Part shown: one piece after another, positions 41,869-51,313 of the stretch
Numbering within the stretch: position 1 is the stretch's first letter
Layout: every line of letters begins with the position of its first letter
Assembly: GCF_949282365.1 (NCBI RefSeq)
Contig: NZ_CASDOY010000006.1
Coordinates: 1 to 58,118, forward strand
DNA length: 58,118 nucleotides
DNA from: an uncultured Desulfovibrio sp.
GTDB taxonomy: Bacteria; Desulfobacterota; Desulfovibrionia; Desulfovibrionales; Desulfovibrionaceae
Reading direction: 5' to 3'
The notes under the pieces: model-generated
Told to the model about the DNA's origin: nothing
Databases searched by the model: none
Seen by the model: only the letters and a program-made list of their open reading frames with translations
Program-made: the position numbers and the translations under genes

Positions 41869-43347
41869 ATGCAGAACCGGTTCTTCTCGCTGTCCGAGGC
41901 CCGGCGCTTTGTCGCTCTGGGCCTTCCTGTTTTTGTGGCCCAGATGTCGCAGATGGGCATGAACTTCGTGGATACGGCCATGACCGGCCAGGCCAGCACC
42001 GCGGACATGGCCGCCGTGGCCGTGGCCGGCTCCATCTGGGCCCCCCTTTCCCTGCTGGGCATCGGCTGCCTGCTGTCCCTGCCGGCCATGAGCGCCCATC
42101 TGGTGGGCGGCGGACAGCGTTCGCGCACGCCGCACCTGCTGCGCCAGGGCATCTGGCTCACCCTGGTCATCAGCGCGCTGCTGATGAGCGTCTTCTATGT
42201 CATTTCTTGGCATCTGCAGTCTTTCGGCCTGGACGAGGAGCTTTCCCGTCTGGGCGGCGGCTATCTGCGCGCCATGCTCTGGGGCCTGCCGGGCTTCATG
42301 CTCTTCGTCAATGTGCGCAGCTTCCTGGAAGGCTATGCGCGCACCCGCCCGGCCATGATCATCGGCATCCTGGGGCTGGCGCTCAACGTGCCCTGCAACT
42401 ATGTGCTCATCTACGGCAAGCTGGGCCTGCCCCAGCTGGGCGCGGTGGGCTGCGGCGTGGCCACGGCCCTCTGCTACTGGTTCATGGCCGCCTGCATGAT
42501 CTACTATGTGCGCCGGGACGCCCAGTACCGCGACCTGCGGCCCCTGTTCCTGCCCCTTTTGCTGCCGCGCACGGCCCCCGCCTGCTCCTGCGCGGCGCGC
42601 GCCCGGGAAGACGCCAGTCCGCTGGCCGCCCCCTATGCGGCGCAGGCCGCGCCCCGGCGCTTCGACTTCCCCCTGATCTGGCGCATCCTGCGCATCGGTC
42701 TGCCCGGTGCGCTGGCGGTCTTCTTCGAGGTCTCGCTCTTCGCCGTCACGGCGCTCCTGCTGGCGCCGCTGGGCAAGGTTGTGGTGGCCGGGCACCAGAT
42801 CGCCATGAACTTTGCCGGGCTGGTCTTCATGCTGCCCCTGTCGCTGAACATCACGGCGGCCATCCGGGTGGGGCAGAGCGTGGGGGCCGGGCGTCTGGGG
42901 CGGGCCCGGCTCTCGGCCCGTACGGCCCTGTGCATGGGCGCGGCCGCCGCGCTGTGCATCGCCAGCTGCACGGCCCTGTTCCGCGAGCAGATCGTCCGCA
43001 TCTACAACAACGACCCCGCCGTGACCGCCCTGGCCATGAGCCTGCTGCTGTTCGCCTCCTGTTACCAGCTGGTGGATGCCCTGCAGACCATCTGCATCGG
43101 CATCTTGCGGGCCTATAACGATACCCGCACCATTTCCCTGGTCTGCTTCGCCTCCTACTGGGTGCTGGGCCTGCCGCTGGGCTATGCCCTGTCCCGCACC
43201 GACCTGCTGGTCCCGGCCATGGGCGCCGCGGGCTTCTGGATAGCCTATATCGCGGCCCTGGGTTTCGGCGCGCTCTGCTACCTGACACGGGTGCACCAGC
43301 TGCACGGTCTGGACGCTGAAAGCGTCCGGCGGCGCATCCAGCATTGA
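41869..43347 (+). CDS. MATE-family multidrug/cation efflux protein
   Basis: A twelve-helix MATE transporter (NorM-like) expected to export cationic compounds using a Na+ or H+ gradient. It has FVALGLPVFVAQMSQMGMNF, the repeated half-domain start LIWRILRIGLPGALAVFFEV, and GHQIAMNFAGLVFMLPLSL. Between the halves lies an unusual Cys/Ala/Arg-rich cytoplasmic loop (around PACSCAARARED). ATG 41869 has GGGG just upstream; ATG 41860 is in frame as well. A TetR-type regulator follows 320 nt downstream. Confidence 0.87.
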   Translation: MQNRFFSLSEARRFVALGLPVFVAQMSQMGMNFVDTAMTGQASTADMAAVAVAGSIWAPLSLLGIGCLLSLPAMSAHLVGGGQRSRTPHLLRQGIWLTLVISALLMSVFYVISWHLQSFGLDEELSRLGGGYLRAMLWGLPGFMLFVNVRSFLEGYARTRPAMIIGILGLALNVPCNYVLIYGKLGLPQLGAVGCGVATALCYWFMAACMIYYVRRDAQYRDLRPLFLPLLLPRTAPACSCAARAREDASPLAAPYAAQAAPRRFDFPLIWRILRIGLPGALAVFFEVSLFAVTALLLAPLGKVVVAGHQIAMNFAGLVFMLPLSLNITAAIRVGQSVGAGRLGRARLSARTALCMGAAAALCIASCTALFREQIVRIYNNDPAVTALAMSLLLFASCYQLVDALQTICIGILRAYNDTRTISLVCFASYWVLGLPLGYALSRTDLLVPAMGAAGFWIAYIAALGFGALCYLTRVHQLHGLDAESVRRRIQH

Positions 43348-43572
43348 GGCCCTGTCCGGGAGCGGCCCTGTCGCGGGTGACAGAATGTGACAGGCCACCG
43401 CCCCGTCAAGGCCCCCTGTCATGGCCGCAGGCATGGCCGCGGACGGCGGCCGGGCCCCGCGCCGGCGGCCTTCCGCATGGGCGGGATGACCGGGTCCCAT
43501 GCCGCGCCAGGTCCCGTTTTGCGGCTGCGCGGCGCCCCGCGCCAGCACCGTTTTTTCCGGGCCAAGGAAAAT
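43348..43572. other. Intergenic region, no gene seen
   Basis: About 225 GC-rich bases after the MATE gene, without a clear terminator. Composition changes abruptly to AT-rich at about 43565. Confidence 0.45.
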
Positions 43573-43612
43573 AATTGAAATTTGAATTTTAATTGGTTAC
43601 TATCGGTATAAT
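43573..43612 (+). promoter_or_regulatory. AT-rich promoter/operator of the TetR-type gene
   Basis: TTGAAA (43575-43580), 17 nt, TACTAT (43598-43603); a second -10-like TATAAT lies at 43607-43612. The -35 sits within an imperfect 22-bp palindrome (43573-43594, 18 of 22 positions symmetric), a plausible autoregulatory operator. Confidence 0.55.
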
Positions 43613-43667
43613 GTAACAGGAACTATTCGTGGTCATTGTTTGAAACATTATGCAATATGAGGCGGCG

Positions 43668-44432
43668 ATGGGCGGCACTTCCCTCGGGGGGCACGAACGC
43701 GGCAAGCGTGGTGACGGGGATCTGACCCGGGCCCGGATCCTGGAAACGGCGGGCCGGCTGGTGGCCGAATGCGGCTATGCCAGCGTGACCAGCAAGCAGG
43801 TCTGTGAGCGGGCCCATGTCAATATGGCGGCGGTCAACTATCATTTCGGCAGCCGCGAAGGGCTGTATGCGGCCGTGCTGGCCGAGGCCCACGACCGGCT
43901 GTTCACGCTGGAGCGCCTGGAGCAGATACTGGCCGAAGGCGCGGCGCGCGAAAAGCTCTCGCGCATCCTGGACGAACTGCTGGCCCATCTGCATGGGCCG
44001 CGCAGCTGGCATGTGCGCGTGCTGGCGCGGGAATTTTTTTCGCCTTCGGGCTCTCTGGATCCTTTCCTGCAGGAGAAGGTCCATCCCAAGGCCCGGCTGC
44101 TGCGCGGCCTGCTGAGCGAGATCACCGGCATCCCGCAGGGGGCCTCCCAGCTGGACTGCTGCATCGCCACCACCATGGGGACCTGCATGATGCTCATCAT
44201 GCTGGATCCGGCCTTTGCCGACAGCCTGTTCCCGAATCTGGCGGGAAAGAGCGTGTCTCTGGACCAGATGCTCAAGGACTTCATCTTTGCCGGTCTGGAC
44301 GATGCCGCGGCCAAGTGGCGCGCGCGGCCGCCGGAGGCGGCGGCACGGGAACAGGTCCGGCAACATATGACGATCTATCCGGCGGAAGCGGGGGAATCAG
44401 GTAATGGAAGAAGCGCTGTATCTCGGGCTTGA
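43668..44432 (+). CDS. TetR-family transcriptional regulator (CecR-like C-terminal domain)
   Basis: A 254-residue regulator. The N-terminal helix-turn-helix is clear: ARILETAGRLVAECGYASVT followed by SKQVCERAHVNMAAVNYHFG and SREGLYAAVL. The C-terminal half (HVRVLAREFFSPSGSLDPFL, DCCIATTMGTCMML) resembles the ligand-binding domain of the CecR/DUF1956 group. ATG 43668 is preferred because GAGG lies 5 nt before it, whereas ATG 43650 has no such site. Its end overlaps the next gene by 29 nt, so it probably regulates the unit containing the large activase-type protein. Control of the MATE gene is also possible. Confidence 0.83.
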   Translation: MGGTSLGGHERGKRGDGDLTRARILETAGRLVAECGYASVTSKQVCERAHVNMAAVNYHFGSREGLYAAVLAEAHDRLFTLERLEQILAEGAAREKLSRILDELLAHLHGPRSWHVRVLAREFFSPSGSLDPFLQEKVHPKARLLRGLLSEITGIPQGASQLDCCIATTMGTCMMLIMLDPAFADSLFPNLAGKSVSLDQMLKDFIFAGLDDAAAKWRARPPEAAAREQVRQHMTIYPAEAGESGNGRSAVSRA

Positions 44433-47400
44433 CGCAGGCTCCACCACGGTCAAACTGGCTCTGGTGGACGCGCGGGGCACGCTGCTGGAAGCCCGTTATG
44501 AACGTCACGGCGCGGCGGTGCGTACGACGTTGCGCATGCTGCTGGAAGATCTGGCCGAGCGCCGGCCGGGACTGGTGGTGCGTCCGGCCATGACCGGTTC
44601 CGCGGCCCTGCGTCTGGCGCAGGCCATGGAGCTGCCCTTCGTGCAGGAGGTGCTGGCCACCTCGCGCGCCATCAGCGTGCTGGCCCCCGAGACCGACGTG
44701 GCTGTGGAACTGGGGGGCGAAGACGCCAAGATCCTCTATTTTTCCGACGGTTCGGACAATCTGCGCATGAACGAGGCCTGTGCCGGCGGCACCGGGGCCT
44801 TCATCGACCAGATGGCCAGCCTGATGGATACCGATGCCGCCGGGCTCGATGCCCTGGCCGCGCGGCATACCGCCATCTATCCCATCGCTTCGCGCTGCGG
44901 CGTGTTCGCCAAGACCGACGTGGTGCCCCTGCTCAACGAAGGCGTGCCCCGGGAGGATCTGGCGGCCTCCATCTTCCAGGCCGTGGTGGAACAGACCATC
45001 AGCGGTCTGGCCTGCGGCCATCCCATCCGCGGCAAGGTGGCTTTTTTGGGCGGTCCCCTGCATTTCCTGCCCCAGTTGCGGACCCGTTTCGTGGAGACCC
45101 TGCGCATGGCCCCCGAAGACGTGGTGGACGTGCCCGACTCCCAGTATGTTGTGGCGCGCGGCACGGCCCTGAGCCTGGTGGACGTCCCGGGCATGGGGCG
45201 TCCGGTGGCCTCCGCGCCGGTGAGCGTGGCCGAACTGGCCGAGCGGGCCCGTACGCGCACCTTCGAGGGCGAGACCAGCGCCAGCCTGCCGCCCCTGTTC
45301 GACTCCGAGGCCGAATACCGCGAATTCCTCGACCGTCACCGCCATGACGCGGCCCCGCGCGGCACGCTGGCCGAAGCCTCCGGGCCGCTCTATCTGGGCG
45401 TGGATCTGGGCTCCACCACGGTCAAGGCCGTGCTGGTGGACATCAACGGCGCGGTGCTGGATTCCTGGTACCGGCGCAATCAGGGCGATCCGCTGGCGGG
45501 CCTGCTGCCCTATGCGGCCGATCTGGTGGACCGCCTGCCCGAAGGGGCCTGGATACAGGCCAGCGCGGCCACGGGCTATGGCGCGGACTACGCGCGCGCG
45601 GCCCTGGGCTCGGTGATCTCCGAAGTGGAGACCGTGGCCCACCTCAAGGCGGCCTGCCGTCTGGTGCCGGATGCCACCTATGTCATCGACATCGGCGGCC
45701 AGGACATGAAATGCCTCAAGGTCCGTCAGGGCTGCATCGCGGGCGTGACCCTCAACGAGGCCTGCTCCGCCGGTTGCGGCGCCTTTCTGGAGACCTTCGC
45801 CCAGAGCCTGAACCTGAGCATGGAAGATTTCGTGCAGGCGGCGCTCTTTGCCCGGCATCCCGTGGACCTGGGCTCGCGCTGCACGGTGTTCATGAACTCC
45901 AAGGTCAAGCAGGCCCAGAAGGAAGGGGCCTCCATCGGCGACATCGCGGCCGGGCTCTGTTACGCGGTCATCCGCAACGCCCTGTACAAGGTGCTGCGCC
46001 TGCGCACGCCCGACGAGCTGGGCGCGCGGGTGCTGGTGCAGGGCGGCTCCTTCATGAACGACGCCCTGCTGCGCGTCATGGAGCGCCTGCTGCAGCGCGA
46101 GGTGAGCCGTCCCGACATCGCCGGGCTCATGGGCGCCTACGGCGCGGCCCTGCTGGCCCTGCGCCGCTGCGCCGGGCAGGAGGAACGCACCCCCCTGAGT
46201 TCCGCCGGTCTGCGTTCGCTGGAGATCAGCACCCGTTCCGTGCGCTGCCGGGGCTGCGGCAACCACTGCCTGCTCAAGGTCCACCGTTTTTCCAACGGCC
46301 ACCGTTTCGTGTCCGGCAACCGCTGCGAGCGCGGCGGCATGGGCCAGCCCGGCGACGATGCGCCGTCCATGCCCAACATCTATGCCTGGAAGGCGCAGCG
46401 CCTGTTCCGTTACGAGCCCCTGCCCCTGGAAGAAGCCCCGCGCGGCCGCATGGGCATCCCGCGGGTGCTCAACATCTATGAGCACTATCCCTTCTGGTTC
46501 ACCTTTTTCACCAGGCTGGGCTACAGGGTGGAGCTTTCGCCGGCATCGGACAAGGAGCTCTATGACCTGGGGCTCTCGTCCATGCCCTCGCAGACGGTCT
46601 GCTACCCGGCCAAGCTGGCCCACGGCCATGTGACGGCCCTGCTGCGCCAGGGCATACGCGAGATCTTCTTCCCCTGCCTGCCGCGCGAAGGGCAGGACAC
46701 CTCGGTGCGGGGCTACAACTGCCCCGTGGTCTCCGGCTATCCCGAAGTGACGCGCCTGAACACCGACGAGCTGCGGGAGCTGGGCGCGCGCCTGCACACG
46801 CCCTTCGTCTCGCTGGAGCATCTGGACACCCTGGTGGACCGTCTGCATGAGGAGCTGGGCCTGCCCGCTCTGGAACTGTGGGACGCGGCCCATGCGGCCC
46901 GCGCCGAACAGGAGGCCTATCGCGCCGAGCTGCGGGCCGAGGGCGAGCGCATCCTGGAGCGGGTGGAGCGCGAGCAGGGCCTGGGCATCGTGCTTTGCGG
47001 CCGTCCCTACCATGCGGACCCGGCCGTGCATCACGGCCTGCCGGACTATATCGCCTCGCTGGGCGCGGCGGTGCTCAGCGAGGACAGCGTGTCCCACCTG
47101 GGCGTGCTGCGCGAGCCCCTGCGCGTGGTGGACCAGTGGAGCTACCATTCCCGCCTGTACCGGGCCGCGGCCCTGGTCTGCGAGCGCCCCTTGCTGGAGC
47201 TGGTGCAGCTCACCTCCTTCGGCTGCGGGCTCGACGCCGTGACCAGCGACCAGGTGGCGGAACTGCTGGCCCGCAACGGCCGGCTGCATACGCTCATCAA
47301 GATCGACGAGGGGGCCTCGCTGGGCGCGGCGCGCATCCGCATCCGTTCCCTGCTGGCCGCGGTGCGGGAACGCCGGGAAAGCCGGCCGCCGGCCTTCCGG

Positions 47401-48648
47401 CGCCTGCCCAGCCCGCAACGCCCCTATTTCACCGAGGAGATGCGCAAGACCCACACCATCGTGGCCCCGCAGATGGCGCCCCTGCATTTCAGCATCATGA
47501 CCGCGGCGGTCAACAGCGCCGGCTATCGCCTGCAGGTGCTGCCCGTGGTCAGCCACCGGGCCATCGAGCTGGGCCTGACCTATGTGCACAACGATGCCTG
47601 TTATCCGGCCATCGTGGTCATCGGCCAGATGCTGGACGCCCTGTTCAACGGACAGTGCGATCCGCAGCGCACGGCCCTGATGCTGGCCCAGACCTGCGGC
47701 CCCTGCCGGGCCAGCAATTATCCGGCCCTGCTGCGCAAGGCCCTGGAGGAGGCGGGCTTCCCCCAGGTGCCCATCCTGACCCTGAGCAGCGGGACGCTCA
47801 ACAAGCAGCCGGGCTTCAAGATGTCGGGCAGCATGCTGCACCGCATGATCCTGAGCTGCCTGTACGGCGACATGCTGCAGCGGGTCTCCATGTCCTGCCG
47901 CGCCAACGAGCTGCACAAGGGCGATACCGACGCCCTGCTGGAAAAATGGACGCAGCGGGCCCGCGAGGTGGTCTCCCGGGGCGATACCCGGGCCTTCCGC
48001 AAGGACATGCGCCGCATCGTGGATGAATTCGGGCAGATCCCGCGTGACGGTATCGAGCGGCCGCGCGTGGGCATCGTGGGCGAGATCCTGCTCAAGTACC
48101 ATCCCGACGCCAACAACCATGTGGCCCGGCACATCATGGAGGAGGGCGGCGAGCCCGTGCTCACGGACATCATGGACTTCTTCCTCTACTGCTTCATGGA
48201 TCCGCTCTACCGCTGGCAGAGGCTGGGCGGCCGCATCATGCCCGCCCTGGGCGGCGGGCTGTTCATCCTGCGCGTGGAGATGCTGCGTTCCGCCATGCGC
48301 AAGGCCCTGAAGGGCAGCCGCTTCATGCCCGTGTCGCGCATCCGGCATTTGTGGCACAGCGTCAGGGGCATCGTCTCGCGCGGCAACCAGGCCGGCGAGG
48401 GCTGGCTGCTGACGGCCGAGATGCTGGAGCTCATCGACAACGGCGCGCCCAACGTGCTCTGTCTGCAGCCCTTCGGCTGCCTGCCCAACCACATCACCGG
48501 CAAGGGCGTCATGAAGGAGCTCAAGCGCCTGCGGCCCGAGGCCAACCTCATGGCCGTGGACTACGACCCCGGCAGCAGCGAGGCCAACCAGCTCAACCGC
48601 ATCAAGCTCTTCATGTCCATGGCCCACGCCAGGATGCAGCAGGACTGA
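44404..48648 (+). CDS. Large acyl-CoA dehydratase activase/dehydratase-like fusion protein
   Basis: A 1414-residue protein. Two tandem ASKHA ATPase domains of the HgdC/BadF activase type come first: YLGLDAGSTTVKLALVD (residue 6) with ELGGEDAKILY, and YLGVDLGSTTVKAVLVD (residue 330) with DIGGQDMK near 431. The cysteines that hold the inter-subunit [4Fe-4S] cluster in HgdC have equivalents in both: Cys126/Cys165 and Cys453/Cys493. A CRGCGNHC motif (Cys615, 618, 622) follows. Then comes a DUF2229-like region (NIYEHYPFWFTFFTRLGY, SQTVCYPAKLAHGH, GRPYHADP), and a C-terminal part resembling 2-hydroxyacyl-CoA dehydratase subunits (NDACYPAIVV, TCGPCRASNYPALL). Such fusions occur in other anaerobes; the substrate is unknown. 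Confidence 0.85.
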   Translation: MEEALYLGLDAGSTTVKLALVDARGTLLEARYERHGAAVRTTLRMLLEDLAERRPGLVVRPAMTGSAALRLAQAMELPFVQEVLATSRAISVLAPETDVAVELGGEDAKILYFSDGSDNLRMNEACAGGTGAFIDQMASLMDTDAAGLDALAARHTAIYPIASRCGVFAKTDVVPLLNEGVPREDLAASIFQAVVEQTISGLACGHPIRGKVAFLGGPLHFLPQLRTRFVETLRMAPEDVVDVPDSQYVVARGTALSLVDVPGMGRPVASAPVSVAELAERARTRTFEGETSASLPPLFDSEAEYREFLDRHRHDAAPRGTLAEASGPLYLGVDLGSTTVKAVLVDINGAVLDSWYRRNQGDPLAGLLPYAADLVDRLPEGAWIQASAATGYGADYARAALGSVISEVETVAHLKAACRLVPDATYVIDIGGQDMKCLKVRQGCIAGVTLNEACSAGCGAFLETFAQSLNLSMEDFVQAALFARHPVDLGSRCTVFMNSKVKQAQKEGASIGDIAAGLCYAVIRNALYKVLRLRTPDELGARVLVQGGSFMNDALLRVMERLLQREVSRPDIAGLMGAYGAALLALRRCAGQEERTPLSSAGLRSLEISTRSVRCRGCGNHCLLKVHRFSNGHRFVSGNRCERGGMGQPGDDAPSMPNIYAWKAQRLFRYEPLPLEEAPRGRMGIPRVLNIYEHYPFWFTFFTRLGYRVELSPASDKELYDLGLSSMPSQTVCYPAKLAHGHVTALLRQGIREIFFPCLPREGQDTSVRGYNCPVVSGYPEVTRLNTDELRELGARLHTPFVSLEHLDTLVDRLHEELGLPALELWDAAHAARAEQEAYRAELRAEGERILERVEREQGLGIVLCGRPYHADPAVHHGLPDYIASLGAAVLSEDSVSHLGVLREPLRVVDQWSYHSRLYRAAALVCERPLLELVQLTSFGCGLDAVTSDQVAELLARNGRLHTLIKIDEGASLGAARIRIRSLLAAVRERRESRPPAFRRLPSPQRPYFTEEMRKTHTIVAPQMAPLHFSIMTAAVNSAGYRLQVLPVVSHRAIELGLTYVHNDACYPAIVVIGQMLDALFNGQCDPQRTALMLAQTCGPCRASNYPALLRKALEEAGFPQVPILTLSSGTLNKQPGFKMSGSMLHRMILSCLYGDMLQRVSMSCRANELHKGDTDALLEKWTQRAREVVSRGDTRAFRKDMRRIVDEFGQIPRDGIERPRVGIVGEILLKYHPDANNHVARHIMEEGGEPVLTDIMDFFLYCFMDPLYRWQRLGGRIMPALGGGLFILRVEMLRSAMRKALKGSRFMPVSRIRHLWHSVRGIVSRGNQAGEGWLLTAEMLELIDNGAPNVLCLQPFGCLPNHITGKGVMKELKRLRPEANLMAVDYDPGSSEANQLNRIKLFMSMAHARMQQD

Positions 48649-48685
48649 CGGCCGGGAGCGGCAGGCATCCACTGAAACAGGTAAA

Positions 48686-48721
48686 AAAACAGCCCGAAAA
48701 CACGACGTTTCGGGCTGTTTT
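48686..48721. terminator. Bidirectional terminator after the activase gene
   Basis: A 14-bp perfect stem AAAACAGCCCGAAA with an 8-nt loop, flanked by A and T tracts. It serves the activase gene on the plus strand and the convergent minus-strand unit beginning with the 127-residue protein gene. Confidence 0.92.
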
Positions 48722-48809
48722 GCATATCAGGTCGATGATGGCTATTGCTATTCTGATTCAGGGAGGTCTCCAACCTCATTACAACAGGAACCTCACCGGA
48801 AAGGCGCAT

Positions 48810-49421
48810 CTACATCTTGTGGCGCGACACGGGCTCCAGGGCGCGCAGAAGCTCGCGCAGGCGCTCCGGCCCGGCGGCCTCGCCCAGATCCTCGGGCACG
48901 GCCCCCCTGGCCAGCAGGGCGGCCAGGGTATCGGCCTCCTTGCGGGCGTCGGCGCTGCGGGCCATGTCCGTGGCGGCGTCGGAAGCGGCCGGGGAGCGAG
49001 TGGCGGGATGGATGCTGCCGGGTTCCTGTTCGCGGGCGGCCTTCTCAAAGACCTCGGCCTTGACGCGGATGGGCACCGAGGCCAGTAGGGCCAGGGCGAT
49101 GGCGTCCGACGGGCGGCAGTCCACGCTGATGAGCCCCTCCGGCCCGCGCAGCAGGAGCACGGCGTAATAGATGTCGTCCCTGTAGTCCACGATGTCCACG
49201 CCGGTGAGCCTGCCCTTCAGGGCCCGGGTCACCATGAGCAGCAGATCGTGGGTCAGGGGGCGGGGCAGCTCCTCGCCGTTGAGCACCAGCGAGATGGTCA
49301 TGGCCTCCATGGCGCCGATCCAGAGCGGGAGCAGGCCCTTGCCGTCGTTCTGCCGCAGGATCACGATGGGCTTGCGGGTGCGGGGGTCGAGGCTCAGGCC
49401 TTCCACATACATCTCTACCAT
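48810..49421 (-). CDS. Bifunctional nuclease family protein (DUF151)
   Basis: The 203-residue product starts MVEMYVEGLSLDPRTRKPIV and contains LPLWIGAMEAMTISLVL, TGVDIVDYRDDIYYAVLLL and SVDCRPSDAIALALL, the hallmarks of the BFN/DUF151 family. A plant member has DNase and RNase activity; bacterial roles are unclear. The C-terminal third is a family-external helical tail rich in Ala, Glu and Arg. The ATG overlaps the miaB stop by 7 nt, so it is co-translated with miaB. Confidence 0.85.
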   Translation of the reverse strand: MVEMYVEGLSLDPRTRKPIVILRQNDGKGLLPLWIGAMEAMTISLVLNGEELPRPLTHDLLLMVTRALKGRLTGVDIVDYRDDIYYAVLLLRGPEGLISVDCRPSDAIALALLASVPIRVKAEVFEKAAREQEPGSIHPATRSPAASDAATDMARSADARKEADTLAALLARGAVPEDLGEAAGPERLRELLRALEPVSRHKM

Positions 49422-50758
49422 GATGGCCCCAGGGCCTCGGCCAGCAGGCTGTGCTTCTTGGCCTCCGTGATGCGGGCGGCCACCAGGCGGCCCGTATGGT
49501 CGCCGGCGGGCAGGGGCACATGCACCAGCGCGCCGTGGCTGTCGCGGCCCTGCCAGCTCTGCAGCGCGCCCTCCGCGGCGTCGCGGCGGCTGGCGCTTTC
49601 CAGCAGGACCACGCATTCCCGGCCCACGCGGGCGTCGAGCCAGCGCTGGGAAAGTTCCTCCTGCAGGGCCTGCAGGCGCAGCAGGCGGTCCTGCTGCACG
49701 TCGGGCGCGATCTTGTCCAGGAAACGGCTGGCGCGGGTGCCGGGGCGATCCGAATAGCAGAAGGAAAAGCTGGACATGAAGTCGCTGGCGCGCATCAGCT
49801 CCAGGGTGGCGGCGAAGTCGTCCTCGGTCTCGCCGGGAAAGCCCACGATGAGGTCCGTGGACAGGGCCATGTCCGGGCGGGCGGCGCGCAGGCTGGCCAC
49901 CAGTTCCAGATAGCGGGCACTGTCGTACTTGCGCCCCATGCGCCTGAGCACGGCGTCGGACCCGGCCTGCAGGGGCAGGTGCAGGCGCGGGCAAAGCTGC
50001 GGGATGTTCGCGAAGGCGGCCACGTCCTCGGGCCCCATGTCCTTGGGATGGGGCGTCACATAGCGCAGGCGCTCCAGGCCGGGCAGGGCGGCCACTTTTT
50101 CCAGCAGGGCGGCGAAGCTGGTGCCGTCGCCGCTCCTGTCGCGGCCGAAGGCGTTGACGTTCTGGCCCAGCAGGGTGATCTCGCGCGCGCCGCGATCCAG
50201 CAGATGGCGGCATTCGTCGAGGATGGCGGGCGTCAGGCGGGACTTCTGGCGGCCCCGGGTATAGGGCACGATGCAGTAGGCGCAGAAATTGTCGCAGCCC
50301 TGCATGATGTTCACGAAGCCCACGGGCGGGGCGGGGACATCGGCCCCGGGTTCGCGTTCCACATAATGGCTGGTGAAGTCCAGCAGGGAGAGGCGCAGGG
50401 CGGGCTCGTCCAGCAGGCGCTCGATGGCCTGGGGCGCGCCGCTGATGCCGTCGCTGCCCGCCACCAGGCGCACCTGGCGGCTGAAGAGCTTTTCGCCCAG
50501 CTGCTGGGCCACGCAGCCGGTGACGGCCACCAGCACGCGCGGCGAATCATGGGTGACCTGCCGGATGCGGCCCAGGGTGCTCATGACTTTCTGTTCCGGC
50601 TTTTCGCGCACGGAACAGGTATTGACCACCACCACGCGGGCCTCCTCCAGCGGCGCCTCGCAAAAGCCGCGCGCCTCCAGGGCCCGGGCCAGCCACTGCG
50701 AGTCGTGGACGTTCATCTGGCAGCCGAAGGTGATGATGTGGAAGCTGTTGTCGATCAT
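49415..50758 (-). CDS. miaB: tRNA-2-methylthio-N6-dimethylallyladenosine synthase MiaB
   Basis: MiaB is a radical SAM methylthiotransferase acting on A37 of tRNAs that read UNN codons. The N-terminal domain has three cluster cysteines (FGCQMN, NTCSVREK, TGCVAQ). The radical SAM motif is GCDNFCAYCIVPYTRG (CxxxCxxC), followed by LLGQNVNAFG, HLPLQAGSDAVLRRMGR and a C-terminal TRAM domain. 447 residues. It lies 4 nt after the 127-residue protein gene. Confidence 0.95.
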   Translation of the reverse strand: MIDNSFHIITFGCQMNVHDSQWLARALEARGFCEAPLEEARVVVVNTCSVREKPEQKVMSTLGRIRQVTHDSPRVLVAVTGCVAQQLGEKLFSRQVRLVAGSDGISGAPQAIERLLDEPALRLSLLDFTSHYVEREPGADVPAPPVGFVNIMQGCDNFCAYCIVPYTRGRQKSRLTPAILDECRHLLDRGAREITLLGQNVNAFGRDRSGDGTSFAALLEKVAALPGLERLRYVTPHPKDMGPEDVAAFANIPQLCPRLHLPLQAGSDAVLRRMGRKYDSARYLELVASLRAARPDMALSTDLIVGFPGETEDDFAATLELMRASDFMSSFSFCYSDRPGTRASRFLDKIAPDVQQDRLLRLQALQEELSQRWLDARVGRECVVLLESASRRDAAEGALQSWQGRDSHGALVHVPLPAGDHTGRLVAARITEAKKHSLLAEALGPSW

Positions 50759-50762
50759 GGCG

Positions 50763-51146
50763 CTACTGTTCGGGCCCGGTGATGTTGCGGGGGTAGACGG
50801 CCATGCCGCTCTCGTCCATCTCCAGGGCGGCGACGCGGTCTTCCAGCCATTCCAGCACGGCGCGGGCCGTATTGTAGTTGAGCAGCACGCGGGTGTTGAT
50901 GCGGCGCACCACCTCGCGCACTTCGAGGTTTTCCTCGTCCATCATCTCGGGGCCCAGCGAGCCGTCGGGGGCCACCAGGCATTCGGACCACTGGGGCAGG
51001 GAGTCGCTTTCCTCATAAAAATTGAGTTCGATCTCTCCCTGGGGATTGATGCCGCCCCAGACGCCGTGGGCCGTGCTCATGCGCACGCTGTCGTCCATGA
51101 CGTATCTGTAGCGGATCTTCTTGGGAAGCTCGGGTTGGTTGCTCAT
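50763..51146 (-). CDS. Conserved small protein of unknown function
   Basis: A 127-residue acidic soluble protein: MSNQPELPKKIRYRYVMDDS, then AHGVWGGINPQGEIELNFYE, and a C-terminal half with EVREVVRRINTRVLLNYNTA and VLEWLEDRVAALE. I do not recognise a functional family. AGGAG is just upstream of the ATG at 51146. It heads a tight operon with miaB and the DUF151 gene. Confidence 0.65.
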   Translation of the reverse strand: MSNQPELPKKIRYRYVMDDSVRMSTAHGVWGGINPQGEIELNFYEESDSLPQWSECLVAPDGSLGPEMMDEENLEVREVVRRINTRVLLNYNTARAVLEWLEDRVAALEMDESGMAVYPRNITGPEQ

Positions 51147-51313
51147 GCAGGCTCCTTGAAAAAAATATGGGGGATGGTAAAGAAGACCGCCGCAATAGTA
51201 AAGTCCGGCTGCCGTGGCCCGCGAGAAGGGCGGGGCGGGCTTGACGGTCGCCTTTCCTTGGTTACAATAGCCGGGTAACGAAGGGCTCATCCTGATGCCC
51301 GCAAGGAGAGACT

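Noticed and set aside
44281..48672. A 1463-codon open frame on the minus strand opposite the activase fusion
   Set aside because: High GC removes stop codons from the opposite strand. The plus strand has unmistakable ATPase and dehydratase motifs.
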